The notes: generated from the sequence alone by a model not told the origin. DNA of 64,000 nucleotides from an uncultured Planctomycetaceae bacterium (GCA_937916515.1 CALFSX010000214.1:44956-108955), one strand, 5' to 3'; positions 8,024-17,526 are shown, counted from the stretch's first letter. Made by a program: numbers and translations.

Positions 8024-9346
8024 ATGAAGACCTTTTTGCCGATTTTTTTTATGCTGGTGGCGTTTGCAACTAACTGCATCGCTCAGAATCCGACGGCTGA
8101 ACAGCTTTCGAACTGGCATCACTGGCGCGGGCCGTTTGCTAACGGATCGGTGTCGTCGAAGTTGTCGCCAGCAACCGTTTGGAATGAAGCAAAAAACGTA
8201 AAGTGGACGGTGGAACTTCCGGGCACCGGAACTTCCACCCCCATTATCTGGGACGACCGAATTTTTGTGCTGTCGGCCAAAGAAACGGATCGCAAGTCAG
8301 CAACGCCACCAGTCACAGATGAACAGTCAAAGACAGTCCCACCGGATGTCTATTATCAGTTTTTTGTCACCTGTGTTGCCCGCAGCACCGGGGAAGTTTT
8401 GTGGCAGAAAATCGCGGTTGAAGAAGTTCCTCACGAAGGACACCATCCGACTCACACTTATGCGGGAAGCTCGCCAACCACAGATGGCAAACGTCTGTAC
8501 GTTTCATTCGGTTCGCGAGGAGTCTTTTGCTATTCGTTGGCTGGCGAACTGCTGTGGAAAACTGACCTTGGCAACATGAAGACCCGCTATGGTTGGGGTG
8601 AAGCGGTGACACCCGTTATTCACGGCGACTTTTTAGTCATCAACTGGGACCAGGAACAAGGTTCCTTCATCACGTGCCTGGATGCGGTAACCGGCAAGGA
8701 AAAATGGAGAACCGAACGTCCAACCGAAGTCACGTCATGGAACACGCCGCTGATCGCTGACTTTGCCGACCGCCAAATCGTTGTTGTTAACGGAACCGAT
8801 AAAGTGCGAGCGTATGAACTAACAACTGGTAAGGAACTCTGGTCATGTGGTGGGCAGACCGTGAATGCGATTCCTTCACCAATCAGGTTTCTGGACAACG
8901 TGATTGTAATGAGCGGTTATCGTGGAGCGTTTGCGACTTCTATACCGCTGGATTCGACAGGCGACGTGTCGGGTTCTGAGTTGTTGAAATGGCAGCACAA
9001 CCGAGGCACGCCATATGTGCCTTCGCCGCTGTTGTCCGGCCATCGACTGTTCTTTACCGGCGGCAACGGCAACATTTTGACCGTTTTAAATGCGACAGAC
9101 GGTTCTGCAATTGGTGAACCACGCAGAATGTCAGCGATTGGAAACCTGTACGCGTCGCCGGTGGCCGCTGGCGGGTATCTTTACCTGCTGGATCGCGACG
9201 GAACCTGTTTGGTTCTTGAAGATAACGATGCACTAACTGTCGTTTCTGTGAATCGATTAAACGATTCCACAGACGCGTCACCCGTTGTTGTTGGCGATCA
9301 GTTGTTTATTCGCAGCTGGTCGAAGTTGTACTGCATAGCAGAATAA
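8024..9346 (+). CDS. Secreted PQQ-like beta-propeller protein
   Basis: 440 residues: signal peptide (FLPIFFMLVAFATNCIAQ), then an N-terminal WHHWRGP motif and repeated propeller blades with W/A-x-D/TG-K/E-x-LW signatures (GEVLWQK, GKEKWRTE, GKELWSCGG). Members of this group resemble BamB or quinoprotein dehydrogenase propellers but usually lack the dehydrogenase cofactor site, so it is probably a structural or binding protein of the periplasm. The ATG at 8024 has AAGGA 6-7 nt upstream. A homologue lies at 56243-57559 with the same start and the same IWDDR/IWEDR-VFV strand. Confidence 0.88.
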   Translation: MKTFLPIFFMLVAFATNCIAQNPTAEQLSNWHHWRGPFANGSVSSKLSPATVWNEAKNVKWTVELPGTGTSTPIIWDDRIFVLSAKETDRKSATPPVTDEQSKTVPPDVYYQFFVTCVARSTGEVLWQKIAVEEVPHEGHHPTHTYAGSSPTTDGKRLYVSFGSRGVFCYSLAGELLWKTDLGNMKTRYGWGEAVTPVIHGDFLVINWDQEQGSFITCLDAVTGKEKWRTERPTEVTSWNTPLIADFADRQIVVVNGTDKVRAYELTTGKELWSCGGQTVNAIPSPIRFLDNVIVMSGYRGAFATSIPLDSTGDVSGSELLKWQHNRGTPYVPSPLLSGHRLFFTGGNGNILTVLNATDGSAIGEPRRMSAIGNLYASPVAAGGYLYLLDRDGTCLVLEDNDALTVVSVNRLNDSTDASPVVVGDQLFIRSWSKLYCIAE

Positions 9347-9440
9347 CGCGATCAGCTTCTCTTTCACTAACCTAAGCCAGGGCGGCGGATGTTTTAGCTG
9401 CAACAGTCCTGGGCTCTTTTTAAATAAGAAACTCGCACGC

Positions 9441-10016
9441 ATGACCGCAAGAATTCTGGCTTTTGCAGGCAGTACTCGCACAAATTCCTACAACAAAAAA
9501 CTTGTCAACTTTGCCGCCAGGGCTGCAGAAGATGCTGGAGCCGAAGTGACTCTGATTGATCTTCGTGACTTCGCGCTGCCCCTGTTTGATGAGGACATCG
9601 AAGCGGCGGGAACGCCGATTGCGGCAACTAAACTGAAGCAACTGTTCCTGTCCCATAACGGCTTGTTGATTGCATCGCCGGAATATAACAGCTCGATATC
9701 TGCCGTTCTAAAAAACGCGATCGACTGGGTTTCCCGGTCAGCTCCTGGTGAACCGATGAAGGCTGCATTCACAGGAAAAGTTGCCGCCATTATGAGCGCG
9801 TCACCGGGTGGCCTTGGCGGGCTGCGAGGTCTGGTTCACGTGCGAAGTATTCTGGAAAACATCAGCGTGATGGTGCTTCCTGATCAGTACGCATTAGGAT
9901 CGGCTCACAGCGCGTTTAACGACGACGGCAACCTGATTGAAGAACGAGCTGCAAAGACGGTCGTCGATATTTCGCAAAAGCTGGTTCACACAATTTCGCG
10001 TTTGAACGCAGATTAG
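9441..10016 (+). CDS. NAD(P)H-dependent FMN reductase
   Basis: 191-residue flavodoxin-fold protein. The FMN-phosphate loop is GSTRTNSYNKKL, and SPEYNSSISAVLKNAIDW is the hallmark flavin-binding motif of the FMN_red/chromate-reductase family. SASPGGLGGLRG supplies the second flavin loop. It likely reduces flavin or quinone and may act in oxidative stress or metal reduction. It sits 94 bp after the PQQ-propeller gene and may be read with it. Confidence 0.9.
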   Translation: MTARILAFAGSTRTNSYNKKLVNFAARAAEDAGAEVTLIDLRDFALPLFDEDIEAAGTPIAATKLKQLFLSHNGLLIASPEYNSSISAVLKNAIDWVSRSAPGEPMKAAFTGKVAAIMSASPGGLGGLRGLVHVRSILENISVMVLPDQYALGSAHSAFNDDGNLIEERAAKTVVDISQKLVHTISRLNAD

Positions 10017-10140
10017 CGAAGCATCAAGTCAGTTTGCCACGTTCACCGTTGCATGGTTGAAGCGTGCATTCACAAAATGCCTCCGGCATCAGGGGACGCG
10101 CGTCCCCTGGTGACCAGAAGAATCTATGAACACGATCAAC

Positions 10141-10494
10141 TTAGCCGTTGCGGCGAGTTGTCAGTTCGTAAACGGGCCATTCTGTGCCGCAGTCGTTACA
10201 GTGAAAGCCGACAATGGTCGCTGTGCCGGGAATTGGCAAACGGCTTTTCGGGCTAATAGCGGCGTCCTGCAATTCCAGTGGCTCAATGTCGTGGCGTGAG
10301 CATTCCGGGCAGGCGGCGTTGTCGTGAAGAATCTTGGCGCGATCAGCAGGCGGTGTGATGCGACCGCTTAAAATGGTGGCTCTTCGATGAGATCGAAAAG
10401 GGATCACATGACGGTCTTCCGTCAGTTCAACCTTGCTCTCAACGTTGGCGTATTCCTGAGGTGGTTCGTACAGACGCAGATGTAGTCGGTTCAT
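10141..10494 (-). CDS. Small zinc-ribbon-like protein, unknown function
   Basis: 117 residues. Two cysteine pairs, CPEC and CNDC, about 45 residues apart, can bind one zinc ion. The sequence between them is rich in Pro, Ile and Arg. The start at 10494 is favoured over the longer frame because AGGAGG lies 6-7 nt upstream (plus strand GACTCCTCCTTG). The family is not recognised; a nucleic-acid or protein-binding role is a guess. Confidence 0.75.
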   Translation of the reverse strand: MNRLHLRLYEPPQEYANVESKVELTEDRHVIPFRSHRRATILSGRITPPADRAKILHDNAACPECSRHDIEPLELQDAAISPKSRLPIPGTATIVGFHCNDCGTEWPVYELTTRRNG

Positions 10495-10884
10495 CGTGAC
10501 TCCTCCTTGATTCACGGGGCGATTTCGAATTTTAAGAGCCGCCCGTCTTGAGTATTCCTTACTCGTGCTGCCCGGCAAATTTTTGCCAAACAACCCGGCT
10601 CGACGGCAACTGTACGCATGATTGCTTGGATGCTCAAGCTTTGAAACAAAGATTTTACACTCGGCAAAATGGGACGAATGCGGTCAGTTTTCGACCCGGG
10701 TGACGGTGAATTTTCGCGTGAGCACCATATTTAGTGCATATCTGGCAAACATTGTCCGCTATCTGGTAATTGCGATGATTCCGCACTGCGATTTGTCGAC
10801 ACCGGATCAACTAAATGGTTCGGATTCTGGATAAGTTACGTTCTGCGGGTGACTTTGTCCGATCGGGGCGAAACAATCCCGCCC
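10495..10884. other. Divergent intergenic region
   Basis: Between the zinc-ribbon gene and the DAHP synthase. It holds a small GGCAAATTTTTGCC stem-loop near 10574-10587, and otherwise nothing I can name. It presumably contains both promoters. Short open frames here show no coding character. Confidence 0.45.
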
Positions 10885-12219
10885 ATGAGCACATCGTGGA
10901 AACCAGATTCGTGGCAGTCTCGCGTCGCGGCGCAGCAGCCAGTTTACGCCAATCGAACCGAAGTCGATGAGGTATTGAAAAACCTTGCGCAACTTCCTCC
11001 GCTGGTGACAGCCTGGGAAGTTGATCGCCTGCAAAAGCAACTGGCGGCCGCTCAAGCCGGAAACGCGTTTGTGCTTCAGGGTGGGGACTGTTCAGAAAGC
11101 TTCGCCGACTGCAATGCGAACACGATTTTGCGCAAGCTGAAAGTGCTGATCCAAATGAGCCTGGTGCTGATTTGCGGATCGAAGCAGCGGATCGTGCGAA
11201 TCGGACGTATTGCAGGTCAATATGCAAAGCCGCGGTCAACGAACACCGAAACCCGAGACGGCCTGGAACTGCCCAGCTATCGTGGCGACATTATCAATCG
11301 TAGTGGATTCACCAAAGACGAACGTGAACCGAATCCGCAGTTGCTGTTGCGAGCTTACGAACGATCCGCTTTAACGATGAACTACATTCGTGCTCTTAGC
11401 GAAGGTGGATTTGCTGACTTGCATCATCCGGAGAACTGGGATCTGGAATTTGTTCGCAACACGCCAGGTTCACGCAAGTACCAGCAGCTGCTGGAATCAC
11501 TCAGCGATTCCATTCGCTTTATGGAAGTTGTTTCGTCCGGCGAACTGGACCAGCTGACTCGAGTTGACTTCTTCACGTCTCACGAAGGCCTGCACCTGTT
11601 GTACGAACAGGCTTTAACGCGAGCCGACCATCGTCAGCACGGCTACTACAATCTCAGCACTCACCTGCCGTGGATCGGCGACCGCACGCGAGCCATCGAT
11701 GGTGCTCACGTGGAATACTTCCGAGGCATCCGCAACCCGATTGGTGTGAAGGTTGGCAATACAATTGCTGCCGACGAATTGATTGATTTGATTAAGGTGT
11801 TGAATCCGGAAAATACTCCGGGGCGACTAACGCTGATTCACAGATTCGGAGTCGACAAAATTGCCAGCAAGCTGCCGATTCTGGCCACAGCTGTTCGTCA
11901 GGCAAATCTGAACGTGTTGTGGAGCTGCGACGCCATGCACGGCAACACGCATGCAACTCGCAACGGCTTCAAAACGCGATCGTTTGACGACATCACGTCC
12001 GAAATTATTTCCGCGTTTCGAATTCACCGCGAATGCGGCACTCGTTTAGGCGGCATTCATCTGGAACTCACAGGCGAAGACGTCACCGAATGCGTGGGTG
12101 GCCCCGCGAATCTGACAGAATCTGACCTGCCGCGAGACTACCGCAGCCAGGTCGATCCTCGCCTGAACTACGAACAAGCCATGGAAATCGCCTTCCTGCT
12201 GTCAGAACAACACAAATAG
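10885..12219 (+). CDS. aroG: Class II (plant/Mycobacterium-type) DAHP synthase
   Basis: First enzyme of the shikimate pathway: condenses phosphoenolpyruvate and erythrose 4-phosphate to DAHP. 444 residues, the usual length of the type II family, which is unrelated in sequence to enterobacterial AroF/G/H. Conserved motifs seen: WKPDSW, FVLQGGDCSESF (metal Cys), LTRVDFFTSHEGLHLLYEQ, DGAHVEYFRGIRNPIGVKVG, SCDAMHGNT, and GGIHLELTGEDVTECVGG near the end. The ATG at 10885 fits the family start; an upstream in-frame start at 10849 adds unconserved residues. The stop codon at 12217-12219 is followed with no gap by dispersed-element copy 3. The symbol follows mycobacterial usage. Confidence 0.95.
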   Translation: MSTSWKPDSWQSRVAAQQPVYANRTEVDEVLKNLAQLPPLVTAWEVDRLQKQLAAAQAGNAFVLQGGDCSESFADCNANTILRKLKVLIQMSLVLICGSKQRIVRIGRIAGQYAKPRSTNTETRDGLELPSYRGDIINRSGFTKDEREPNPQLLLRAYERSALTMNYIRALSEGGFADLHHPENWDLEFVRNTPGSRKYQQLLESLSDSIRFMEVVSSGELDQLTRVDFFTSHEGLHLLYEQALTRADHRQHGYYNLSTHLPWIGDRTRAIDGAHVEYFRGIRNPIGVKVGNTIAADELIDLIKVLNPENTPGRLTLIHRFGVDKIASKLPILATAVRQANLNVLWSCDAMHGNTHATRNGFKTRSFDDITSEIISAFRIHRECGTRLGGIHLELTGEDVTECVGGPANLTESDLPRDYRSQVDPRLNYEQAMEIAFLLSEQHK

Positions 12220-12285
12220 CAAGGGCTTCGCCCTTGACCCGGTGGCGTGGTGCGTGAGAAGACATGGGTCGTTGTAACCGCCGAG
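12220..12285 (+). repeat. Dispersed element, copy 3 (truncated), directly after the aroG stop
   Basis: Begins on the base after the TAG stop with CAAGGGCTTCGCCCTTG (perfect hairpin), then ACCCGGTGGCGTGG and AGAAGACATGGG, and breaks off after CCGCCGAG. The right half is missing. Confidence 0.8.
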
Positions 12286-12323
12286 TGTTTGTTTTTTTCC
12301 TCAACAGCAAGCGATATAGAGTC

Positions 12324-12380
12324 GTAGGGTCGGTTCCTACCGGCCATGTTCACCCTGCGGCCGGTAGGAACCGGCCCTAC
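12324..12380. terminator. 22-bp stem hairpin between convergent genes
   Basis: Arm 12324-12345 pairs with 12359-12380 over 22 bp with a single G-U pair and a 13-nt loop. It sits between the converging ends of aroG and the DegT gene. There is no T-run, so it may be a bidirectional transcription block or an RNA-stabilising structure, not a classical intrinsic terminator. Confidence 0.6.
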
Positions 12381-12387
12381 ACGTTGA

Positions 12388-13515
12388 TCATCCGGTTGCG
12401 TTGATCACTGCCGCAAGTTTGTCGATTTCAAGTGCGTCAGCCAGCAGGATCGGGTGGTGCAGTGTGATCAGGTTTTCGTGAAGCAAGTCGGCATTGGGGA
12501 GGTCTTCTGCTGTACGGAAACGTCGTTGGCTGTGGATGCGATGCAGGCCCGGAAATGCGGAGTCCAACGGTATGTTGCGTGTTCGTAGTTCTTCGCAAAA
12601 GCTTTCGCGATCAAACTTCGACCCAGCACGTGTTGTGTAGCGGAATGCCAGCTTGTAGAAGGCGGGAATGCTGTTCCCCAACTGCAGCGGGGATGGATCA
12701 ATCGCGGCCTGCAACGGCGAATCAGGTGCCAGTTGCTGCAATAATCGCTGTACGTTGGTCAGCCGCAACTTTGTGCGATGTGGCAATTGCTGAAGTTGTG
12801 GCAGCAGCACGGCGGCCTGCATTTCGGACAACGGATACGCGTCATTGCCTCGCTGAGTATACAACCGAATTCTTTGAGCCAGCATCGCGTCGTTCGTCAG
12901 CACCGCGCCGCCTCGACCTGCGGTTAGCAACTTGCTGCCACCGAAGCTAAGAACACCAATGTCACCGATCGAACCTGCCGCACGACCGTTCAGGGTTCCT
13001 CCAGCGGTTTGACACGCATCTTCAATCACGACGATGCCGCGTTGTCTGGCCAACGAAGCAACTTCGTCTATTCGAGCAAAACTGCCATGCAGATGCGAAC
13101 AAATGATGGCTCGCGTTTTACTGCTGAAGGCGGCCGGCAACTGTGTCGGATCTAAAATCGGCAGCCCAGGAAGAGTGTCCACCAGCACAGGAGTGGCTCC
13201 AAGGCTCAGCACATTCGCGAAGTTCGCTTTGTAGTCATAAGCCGCCAGAATAACTTCGTCACCGGGCTCCACTTTGGCGGCTCGCAACGCCAGTTCGACA
13301 GCCGACGTGCCGCTGCTGCACAGCATCACGTGTTCCACAGAATGGAAGTCCGCCAGAGCTGTTTGCAGGCTTTCGCAATGTGGTCCGTGATAGCGTCCCC
13401 AACTGCCGTCGCTAAGCATTTTGGCAAACACATCACGGATCGAGTCGTCTGCGATGGGCCAACTGACCGGCTGAACAGCATCTCTGCCGAAGTCGTCGTG
13501 TGCTGGGCTGTTCAA
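12388..13515 (-). CDS. DegT/DnrJ/EryC1/StrS-family aminotransferase
   Basis: 375-residue PLP enzyme of the sugar-aminotransferase family. Landmarks: CSSGTSAVELALRAA (phosphate-binding turn), VIEDACQTAGG (Asp to the PLP pyridine) and SFGGSKLLTAGRGGAVLTN with the Schiff-base Lys. It has the family length and an AVLLPQLQQLP segment in the small domain. It likely aminates a keto-sugar nucleotide or a related keto compound. Its ATG overlaps the stop of the upstream Rieske gene by 4 bp, so the two are translationally coupled, an unusual partner for a DegT enzyme. Confidence 0.9.
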   Translation of the reverse strand: MNSPAHDDFGRDAVQPVSWPIADDSIRDVFAKMLSDGSWGRYHGPHCESLQTALADFHSVEHVMLCSSGTSAVELALRAAKVEPGDEVILAAYDYKANFANVLSLGATPVLVDTLPGLPILDPTQLPAAFSSKTRAIICSHLHGSFARIDEVASLARQRGIVVIEDACQTAGGTLNGRAAGSIGDIGVLSFGGSKLLTAGRGGAVLTNDAMLAQRIRLYTQRGNDAYPLSEMQAAVLLPQLQQLPHRTKLRLTNVQRLLQQLAPDSPLQAAIDPSPLQLGNSIPAFYKLAFRYTTRAGSKFDRESFCEELRTRNIPLDSAFPGLHRIHSQRRFRTAEDLPNADLLHENLITLHHPILLADALEIDKLAAVINATG

Positions 13516-13892
13516 GCCGTTGCTCCTTCATCCGACCCGCTGGTTTCGGTGTCGGGCGCTTTCGGAGCTTCGGGAAGTGGCACAGACACCTGAATTTCGC
13601 CGCCTTTCAACTGAACCGGATAAGTGGGTGACTTGATCGCACTTTTGCGGTTGTCCAGCCAGGTTCCGTCTTTAATACTGAAACACCAGGCGTGCCAGGG
13701 GCACATGACCGAACCGTCTTCCGCAACGGGGCTTTCTGATAGTGAAGCTCCCATGTGCGGACAGAAGTCATTCATGGCGAAGTATTCGTCCTTGTGCAGG
13801 AAAACTCCCACCATCGTTCCATTCACGGGAAAGCAGCGGCCTTCGCCTTCAGGAATATCGCCGACTTTGGCAACGGTCTGAAAATCAGACAT
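13512..13892 (-). CDS. Rieske [2Fe-2S] protein (NirD-like)
   Basis: 126 residues. The cluster motif is complete: CPHMGASLS (C-x-H) and, about 17 residues later, CPWHAWCF (C-x2-H). The order and length match small NirD/dioxygenase-ferredoxin proteins, which pass electrons to a reductase or oxygenase or act as a subunit. The C-terminal tail is acidic and Pro-rich. It is co-transcribed with the DegT gene. Confidence 0.92.
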   Translation of the reverse strand: MSDFQTVAKVGDIPEGEGRCFPVNGTMVGVFLHKDEYFAMNDFCPHMGASLSESPVAEDGSVMCPWHAWCFSIKDGTWLDNRKSAIKSPTYPVQLKGGEIQVSVPLPEAPKAPDTETSGSDEGATA

Positions 13893-14237
13893 TGTTCAGT
13901 TATCTTTCTACAACGGGCTCTGCCCGGATTCGATGCAAGCTGCTGTTTTTCGAACGCTCGGCGACGCACTTTACCTTAGATTCGGCTTCGTCACCCCGAA
14001 AAATCGTCGTCACAAATTGTGGCGGTACGGCAGGTTCGGGTCAAATGCCGAAATCCGAGGCGACTTTGACTTCCCGAGTCAGAAAATACTGAGCGAATGA
14101 TCGGTAACCGCTACAATGCCGCCGGAAACTTATTTCGTGCGACCTAAAGAAAAAGCGATTGAACACCCGGCACTACTGTCTGACAGCGATAATTCCGCCG
14201 TTGGATAACGTTGCCCGTCCAGTCGAGTGTTGAAACC
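13893..14237. other. Divergent intergenic region upstream of obg
   Basis: About 345 bp between the Rieske gene and obg. I see no repeat copy, strong hairpin or gene. It presumably holds both promoters. Confidence 0.45.
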
Positions 14238-15254
14238 ATGTTTGTTGATCGTGTTAAAATCCTTTGCAAAGCTGGCGACGGCGGAAACGGTTGCAGCAGT
14301 TTCCGCAAAGAAGCTCACGTGCCTCGAGGCGGCCCGGACGGTGGCGACGGCGGCCAGGGCGGCAGCATCATTATTCAGGCCGACCGCAATCTGGGATCGC
14401 TCGGCAATTTAGTGGGGCATTACCACTTCAATGCGGAACGAGGCAAGCACGGCCTGGGAAGCCTGCGAACGGGCCGGAGTGCTCCCGATACCATTGTTTT
14501 GGTTCCGCCGGGTACTCTGGTCAAAGACACAGAACACGGACATCTGCTGAGAGACCTTCAGGAACACGGCGACACAGTGATCGTGGCCAAGGGAGGCTGG
14601 GGCGGTCGCGGCAACAAGAAATTTGCCACACCAACCAACCGAGCTCCTCGCGAATGCGAACCAGGCTATCCGGGCGAAATTCGAGAAGTCGCGTTGGAGC
14701 TAAAACTGATCGCCGACGTTGGTTTGGTGGGAATGCCGAATGCCGGCAAGTCGACGTTGCTTAGTCGCGTTTCCAGAGCGACTCCGGAAATTGCCGACTA
14801 TCCGTTCACAACCAAGTACCCCAACCTTGGCGTGGTGCAGGTCGACATGGACAACAGCTATGTGCTGGCCGACATTCCCGGTCTCATTGAAGGTGCTCAC
14901 CTGGGAGCCGGCCTTGGCCATGAATTCCTGAAGCATATTGAACGAACACGGTTGATCGTGCATATGGTCGAACCGGCGCCGATAGACCTGTCTGATCCGC
15001 TAAGTAACTACGATCAGATTCGTGAAGAGCTGGAAAAGTACAGCCCAATGCTGGCCAGTCGATCAGAGATTCTGTGCGTGACCAAGGCGGAGCTGCCTGA
15101 TGCCGCCACGTGTGCAGAATTGCTTCGCGAAACATCCGGCAAAGACGTACATTTGATTTCAGCCGCCACCGGATTTGGGCTTGTTGAGTTAAACCGCATG
15201 ATCATTGCACGGTTGGCAGAATTGGACGACGACCGTTCTGCAATTATGACGTAA
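14238..15254 (+). CDS. obg: GTPase Obg
   Basis: Essential ribosome-associated GTPase acting in 50S maturation. 338 residues: glycine-rich Obg domain (FVDRVKILCKAGDGGNG, RGGPDGGDGGQGG) to about residue 157, then the G domain with G1 GMPNAGKSTL, G3 DIPGLIEGA, and SAATGFG as G5. The G4 region reads VTKAEL instead of the common NKxD, a variation to check for guanine specificity. No C-terminal OCT domain, as in the shorter Obg proteins. The ATG at 14238 starts the conserved FVD; an upstream GTG/ATG frame is not conserved. ispH follows after 8 bp. Confidence 0.95.
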   Translation: MFVDRVKILCKAGDGGNGCSSFRKEAHVPRGGPDGGDGGQGGSIIIQADRNLGSLGNLVGHYHFNAERGKHGLGSLRTGRSAPDTIVLVPPGTLVKDTEHGHLLRDLQEHGDTVIVAKGGWGGRGNKKFATPTNRAPRECEPGYPGEIREVALELKLIADVGLVGMPNAGKSTLLSRVSRATPEIADYPFTTKYPNLGVVQVDMDNSYVLADIPGLIEGAHLGAGLGHEFLKHIERTRLIVHMVEPAPIDLSDPLSNYDQIREELEKYSPMLASRSEILCVTKAELPDAATCAELLRETSGKDVHLISAATGFGLVELNRMIIARLAELDDDRSAIMT

Positions 15255-15262
15255 AGCTTGAA

Positions 15263-16225
15263 ATGAAAATCCTTCTTGCAAACCCGCGTGGCTTTTGTGC
15301 CGGCGTGAATATGGCCATCGAATGTCTTGACGAAGCCATTCGTAAAGTCGGTCCGGGCATTTATGTGTACCACGAAATTGTCCACAATAAATATGTGGTC
15401 GATCGTTTCACCAAACAGGGCGTTACGTTTGTGAACACGATGGAGGAGGTCCCTTTCGGGGCCATCCTGCTGTTTAGTGCTCACGGGGTTTCACCAGAAA
15501 TTCGTCGCATCGCTCGCGAACGCAAACTGCAGACGGTTGATGCCACGTGCCCGCTGGTCACCAAGGTGCATCTGGAAGCGATTCGATATGCCAAAGATGG
15601 CTACAACATTCTGCTGATCGGGCATGAAGGCCACGACGAAGTCATTGGCACAATGGGTGAAGCTCCTGAAAGCATCACTCTTGTGGAAACACCCGACGAA
15701 GTGGCAAAGCTGCCATTCGGTCCGGAAGATAAGCTGGCATATCTGACTCAAACAACGCTTAGCGTGTCCGAAGCGAACGAAGTGATCACAGCGTTGAAGC
15801 AGCGATATCCTCAGATTGTGTCCCCAAAAAAGGAAGACATCTGCTACGCGACGACAAATCGCCAGGAAGCCGTGCAGATGCTGGTCGCATCGGCGGACGT
15901 GTTGATTGTGCTGGGCAGCCAGAACAGCAGCAACAGCCGTCGCCTGATGGAAATCGGAGCAGGGCAGGGCGTGCCATCCTACCTGATCGACGGCGCATCA
16001 GAAATGCAGCTGGAATGGTTCGAACAGGATTCCACCGTGGTCATCACAGCAGGAGCCAGTGCTCCGGAAGTCGTCGTCGAAGAATGCATCGACTACCTCA
16101 AACAACACTTCAACGCTGAGTTTTCTGAGGAAACCCTGCGCGAAGAAAACGTACACTTCAACCTTCCCAAAGAACTGGCCACGCTCACGATTCCCACGCC
16201 AACAACACCCAGCGACGCGAGTTAG
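15263..16225 (+). CDS. ispH: 4-hydroxy-3-methylbut-2-enyl diphosphate reductase
   Basis: Last enzyme of the MEP isoprenoid pathway; a [4Fe-4S] reductase giving IPP and DMAPP. 320 residues with all three cluster cysteines: NPRGFCAGV, DATCPLVTKVH and EDICYATTNRQ. The substrate motifs HEIVHN, SAHGVSP, GHEGHDEVIGTMGE, TQTTLS and GSQNSSNS are all present. It lies 8 bp after obg on the same strand, so the two are very probably co-transcribed. Confidence 0.97.
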   Translation: MKILLANPRGFCAGVNMAIECLDEAIRKVGPGIYVYHEIVHNKYVVDRFTKQGVTFVNTMEEVPFGAILLFSAHGVSPEIRRIARERKLQTVDATCPLVTKVHLEAIRYAKDGYNILLIGHEGHDEVIGTMGEAPESITLVETPDEVAKLPFGPEDKLAYLTQTTLSVSEANEVITALKQRYPQIVSPKKEDICYATTNRQEAVQMLVASADVLIVLGSQNSSNSRRLMEIGAGQGVPSYLIDGASEMQLEWFEQDSTVVITAGASAPEVVVEECIDYLKQHFNAEFSEETLREENVHFNLPKELATLTIPTPTTPSDAS

Positions 16226-16258
16226 AGCAGACCCAAATTACACTGCCCCGACTCTGCG

Positions 16259-17203
16259 TTACGGCTGCGCGCCATTCGCTTGCGTGGTTAGCAATTGCAG
16301 CCACCGGATGTCTTCCGGGCCGAGGCCGGCGGCGAGCCACTGTTTGCGGTTGCCTAGAATTTCGGAATAGGTGTTGACGATCGCTTTGGTTGTCAGCTGC
16401 CTGGCAACCGTGTTATCAGGACTGCTGCCGGAGTCGTCGGAAGTCCAGTTTGCGTCGTTGACGATCGGATCGTATTCGAACACGTCGGTATTGATGGCTT
16501 TGTCCAGTTGAGCCAACAACGGGTCGACCAACTGCGTCGCGGTGGTACCATGAAATTCGGCCAGAACCTGCTTTTCGGCCTGATTGATTTTGCTCTGAAG
16601 GTTTCTGGCCGTCAACGTTTCACCCGCCTGTTTCAGACCGTACTTCGCCATAAACAAGCCGATCGATGGTATCATCGCTTTGGCGGCAATGATGCCTCCG
16701 GCCACAGGATTGGCCAGAGCAACCAGTCCGCCAATCAGCAGTGCTCCGTTGAATGCCTTTTGATCCAGCTGATCAATCTGGTCAGCCAGTTCAATCAATC
16801 GTGAGCTCCCCAAAGCTCCGCTTTCTTCGCAACGGACGCTTTCTGCTGCCTGGTGGCGGAGCAACTGTTCCACCATCTTTGCGGCATGAGCATTCGGCAG
16901 ATGAAAGATTCGCCTTTTCGGCAGATCGTTGATCGGTGGAACGCCTTCTGGCAGGCATCGCATGGAATACAGCGTGTAGCCGCAATCTGCGATTCTGTAC
17001 GGAATCAGAAAGTAGTGTTTTGCATCGTAGTGAAGTCCGGCGATCTCGTTGGACCCGAACAGCCACGACATCGACAAAGTGTCTTTCGCGTATCCAAGCC
17101 CCGCTCCGAATGATCCGGTCGCGGTTTCCAACAACTCAGACATGCCCTGAAAGGCCCCCGTGGCTGTTGATTTTGCGCTGTTTAGAAGTGACTGAAAGTC
17201 CAT
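16259..17203 (-). CDS. Uncharacterised protein with hydrophobic central segment
   Basis: 314 residues; family not recognised. It begins with an amphipathic helix-rich region and has a Cys-containing YRIADCGYTLYSMRCLPEGVPP stretch. A glycine/alanine-rich hydrophobic pair of segments (GALLIGGLVALANPVAGGIIAA) follows near residues 160-185. A coiled-coil segment (RNLQSKINQAEKQVLAEF) and an acidic Ser-rich linker come next. This looks like a peripheral or integral inner-membrane protein. It is convergent with ispH (33 bp apart). Confidence 0.65.
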   Translation of the reverse strand: MDFQSLLNSAKSTATGAFQGMSELLETATGSFGAGLGYAKDTLSMSWLFGSNEIAGLHYDAKHYFLIPYRIADCGYTLYSMRCLPEGVPPINDLPKRRIFHLPNAHAAKMVEQLLRHQAAESVRCEESGALGSSRLIELADQIDQLDQKAFNGALLIGGLVALANPVAGGIIAAKAMIPSIGLFMAKYGLKQAGETLTARNLQSKINQAEKQVLAEFHGTTATQLVDPLLAQLDKAINTDVFEYDPIVNDANWTSDDSGSSPDNTVARQLTTKAIVNTYSEILGNRKQWLAAGLGPEDIRWLQLLTTQANGAQP

Positions 17204-17526
17204 GAACGATGTTCCCTGTACAGCAAAATTTCAGCAAACCTGCTCAAGATGCTTAGAATCACGGACCGCCTGAAGACAGCTCAAGTCGTCGGCAACCGCT
17301 GAATCAGATAGAAATCGCCGGGAGACTTCGGAGAACCGCTGTGAATACATTGTCAGTGCTGAAAATGTCTCACACAGATTAGAATCAGGTCTCCACCAGT
17401 TTGCCGCAGTTTACTATGCTCCCCCGCGTTCACCATGATATCCAAACGGTCTGACAACGCCACGCAGGTTAGTGGCGGGCATCAGCCAAAGGCGAGACCT
17501 ACCAGATACTGTCCGGAAGCAGAGCA
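17204..17526. other. Divergent intergenic region upstream of cysS
   Basis: About 320 bp. It has a GCCAC-GTGGC stem-loop near 17460-17477 and a GGAAG ribosome-binding site 8 nt before the cysS ATG. No T-box structure or gene is evident. Confidence 0.45.
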
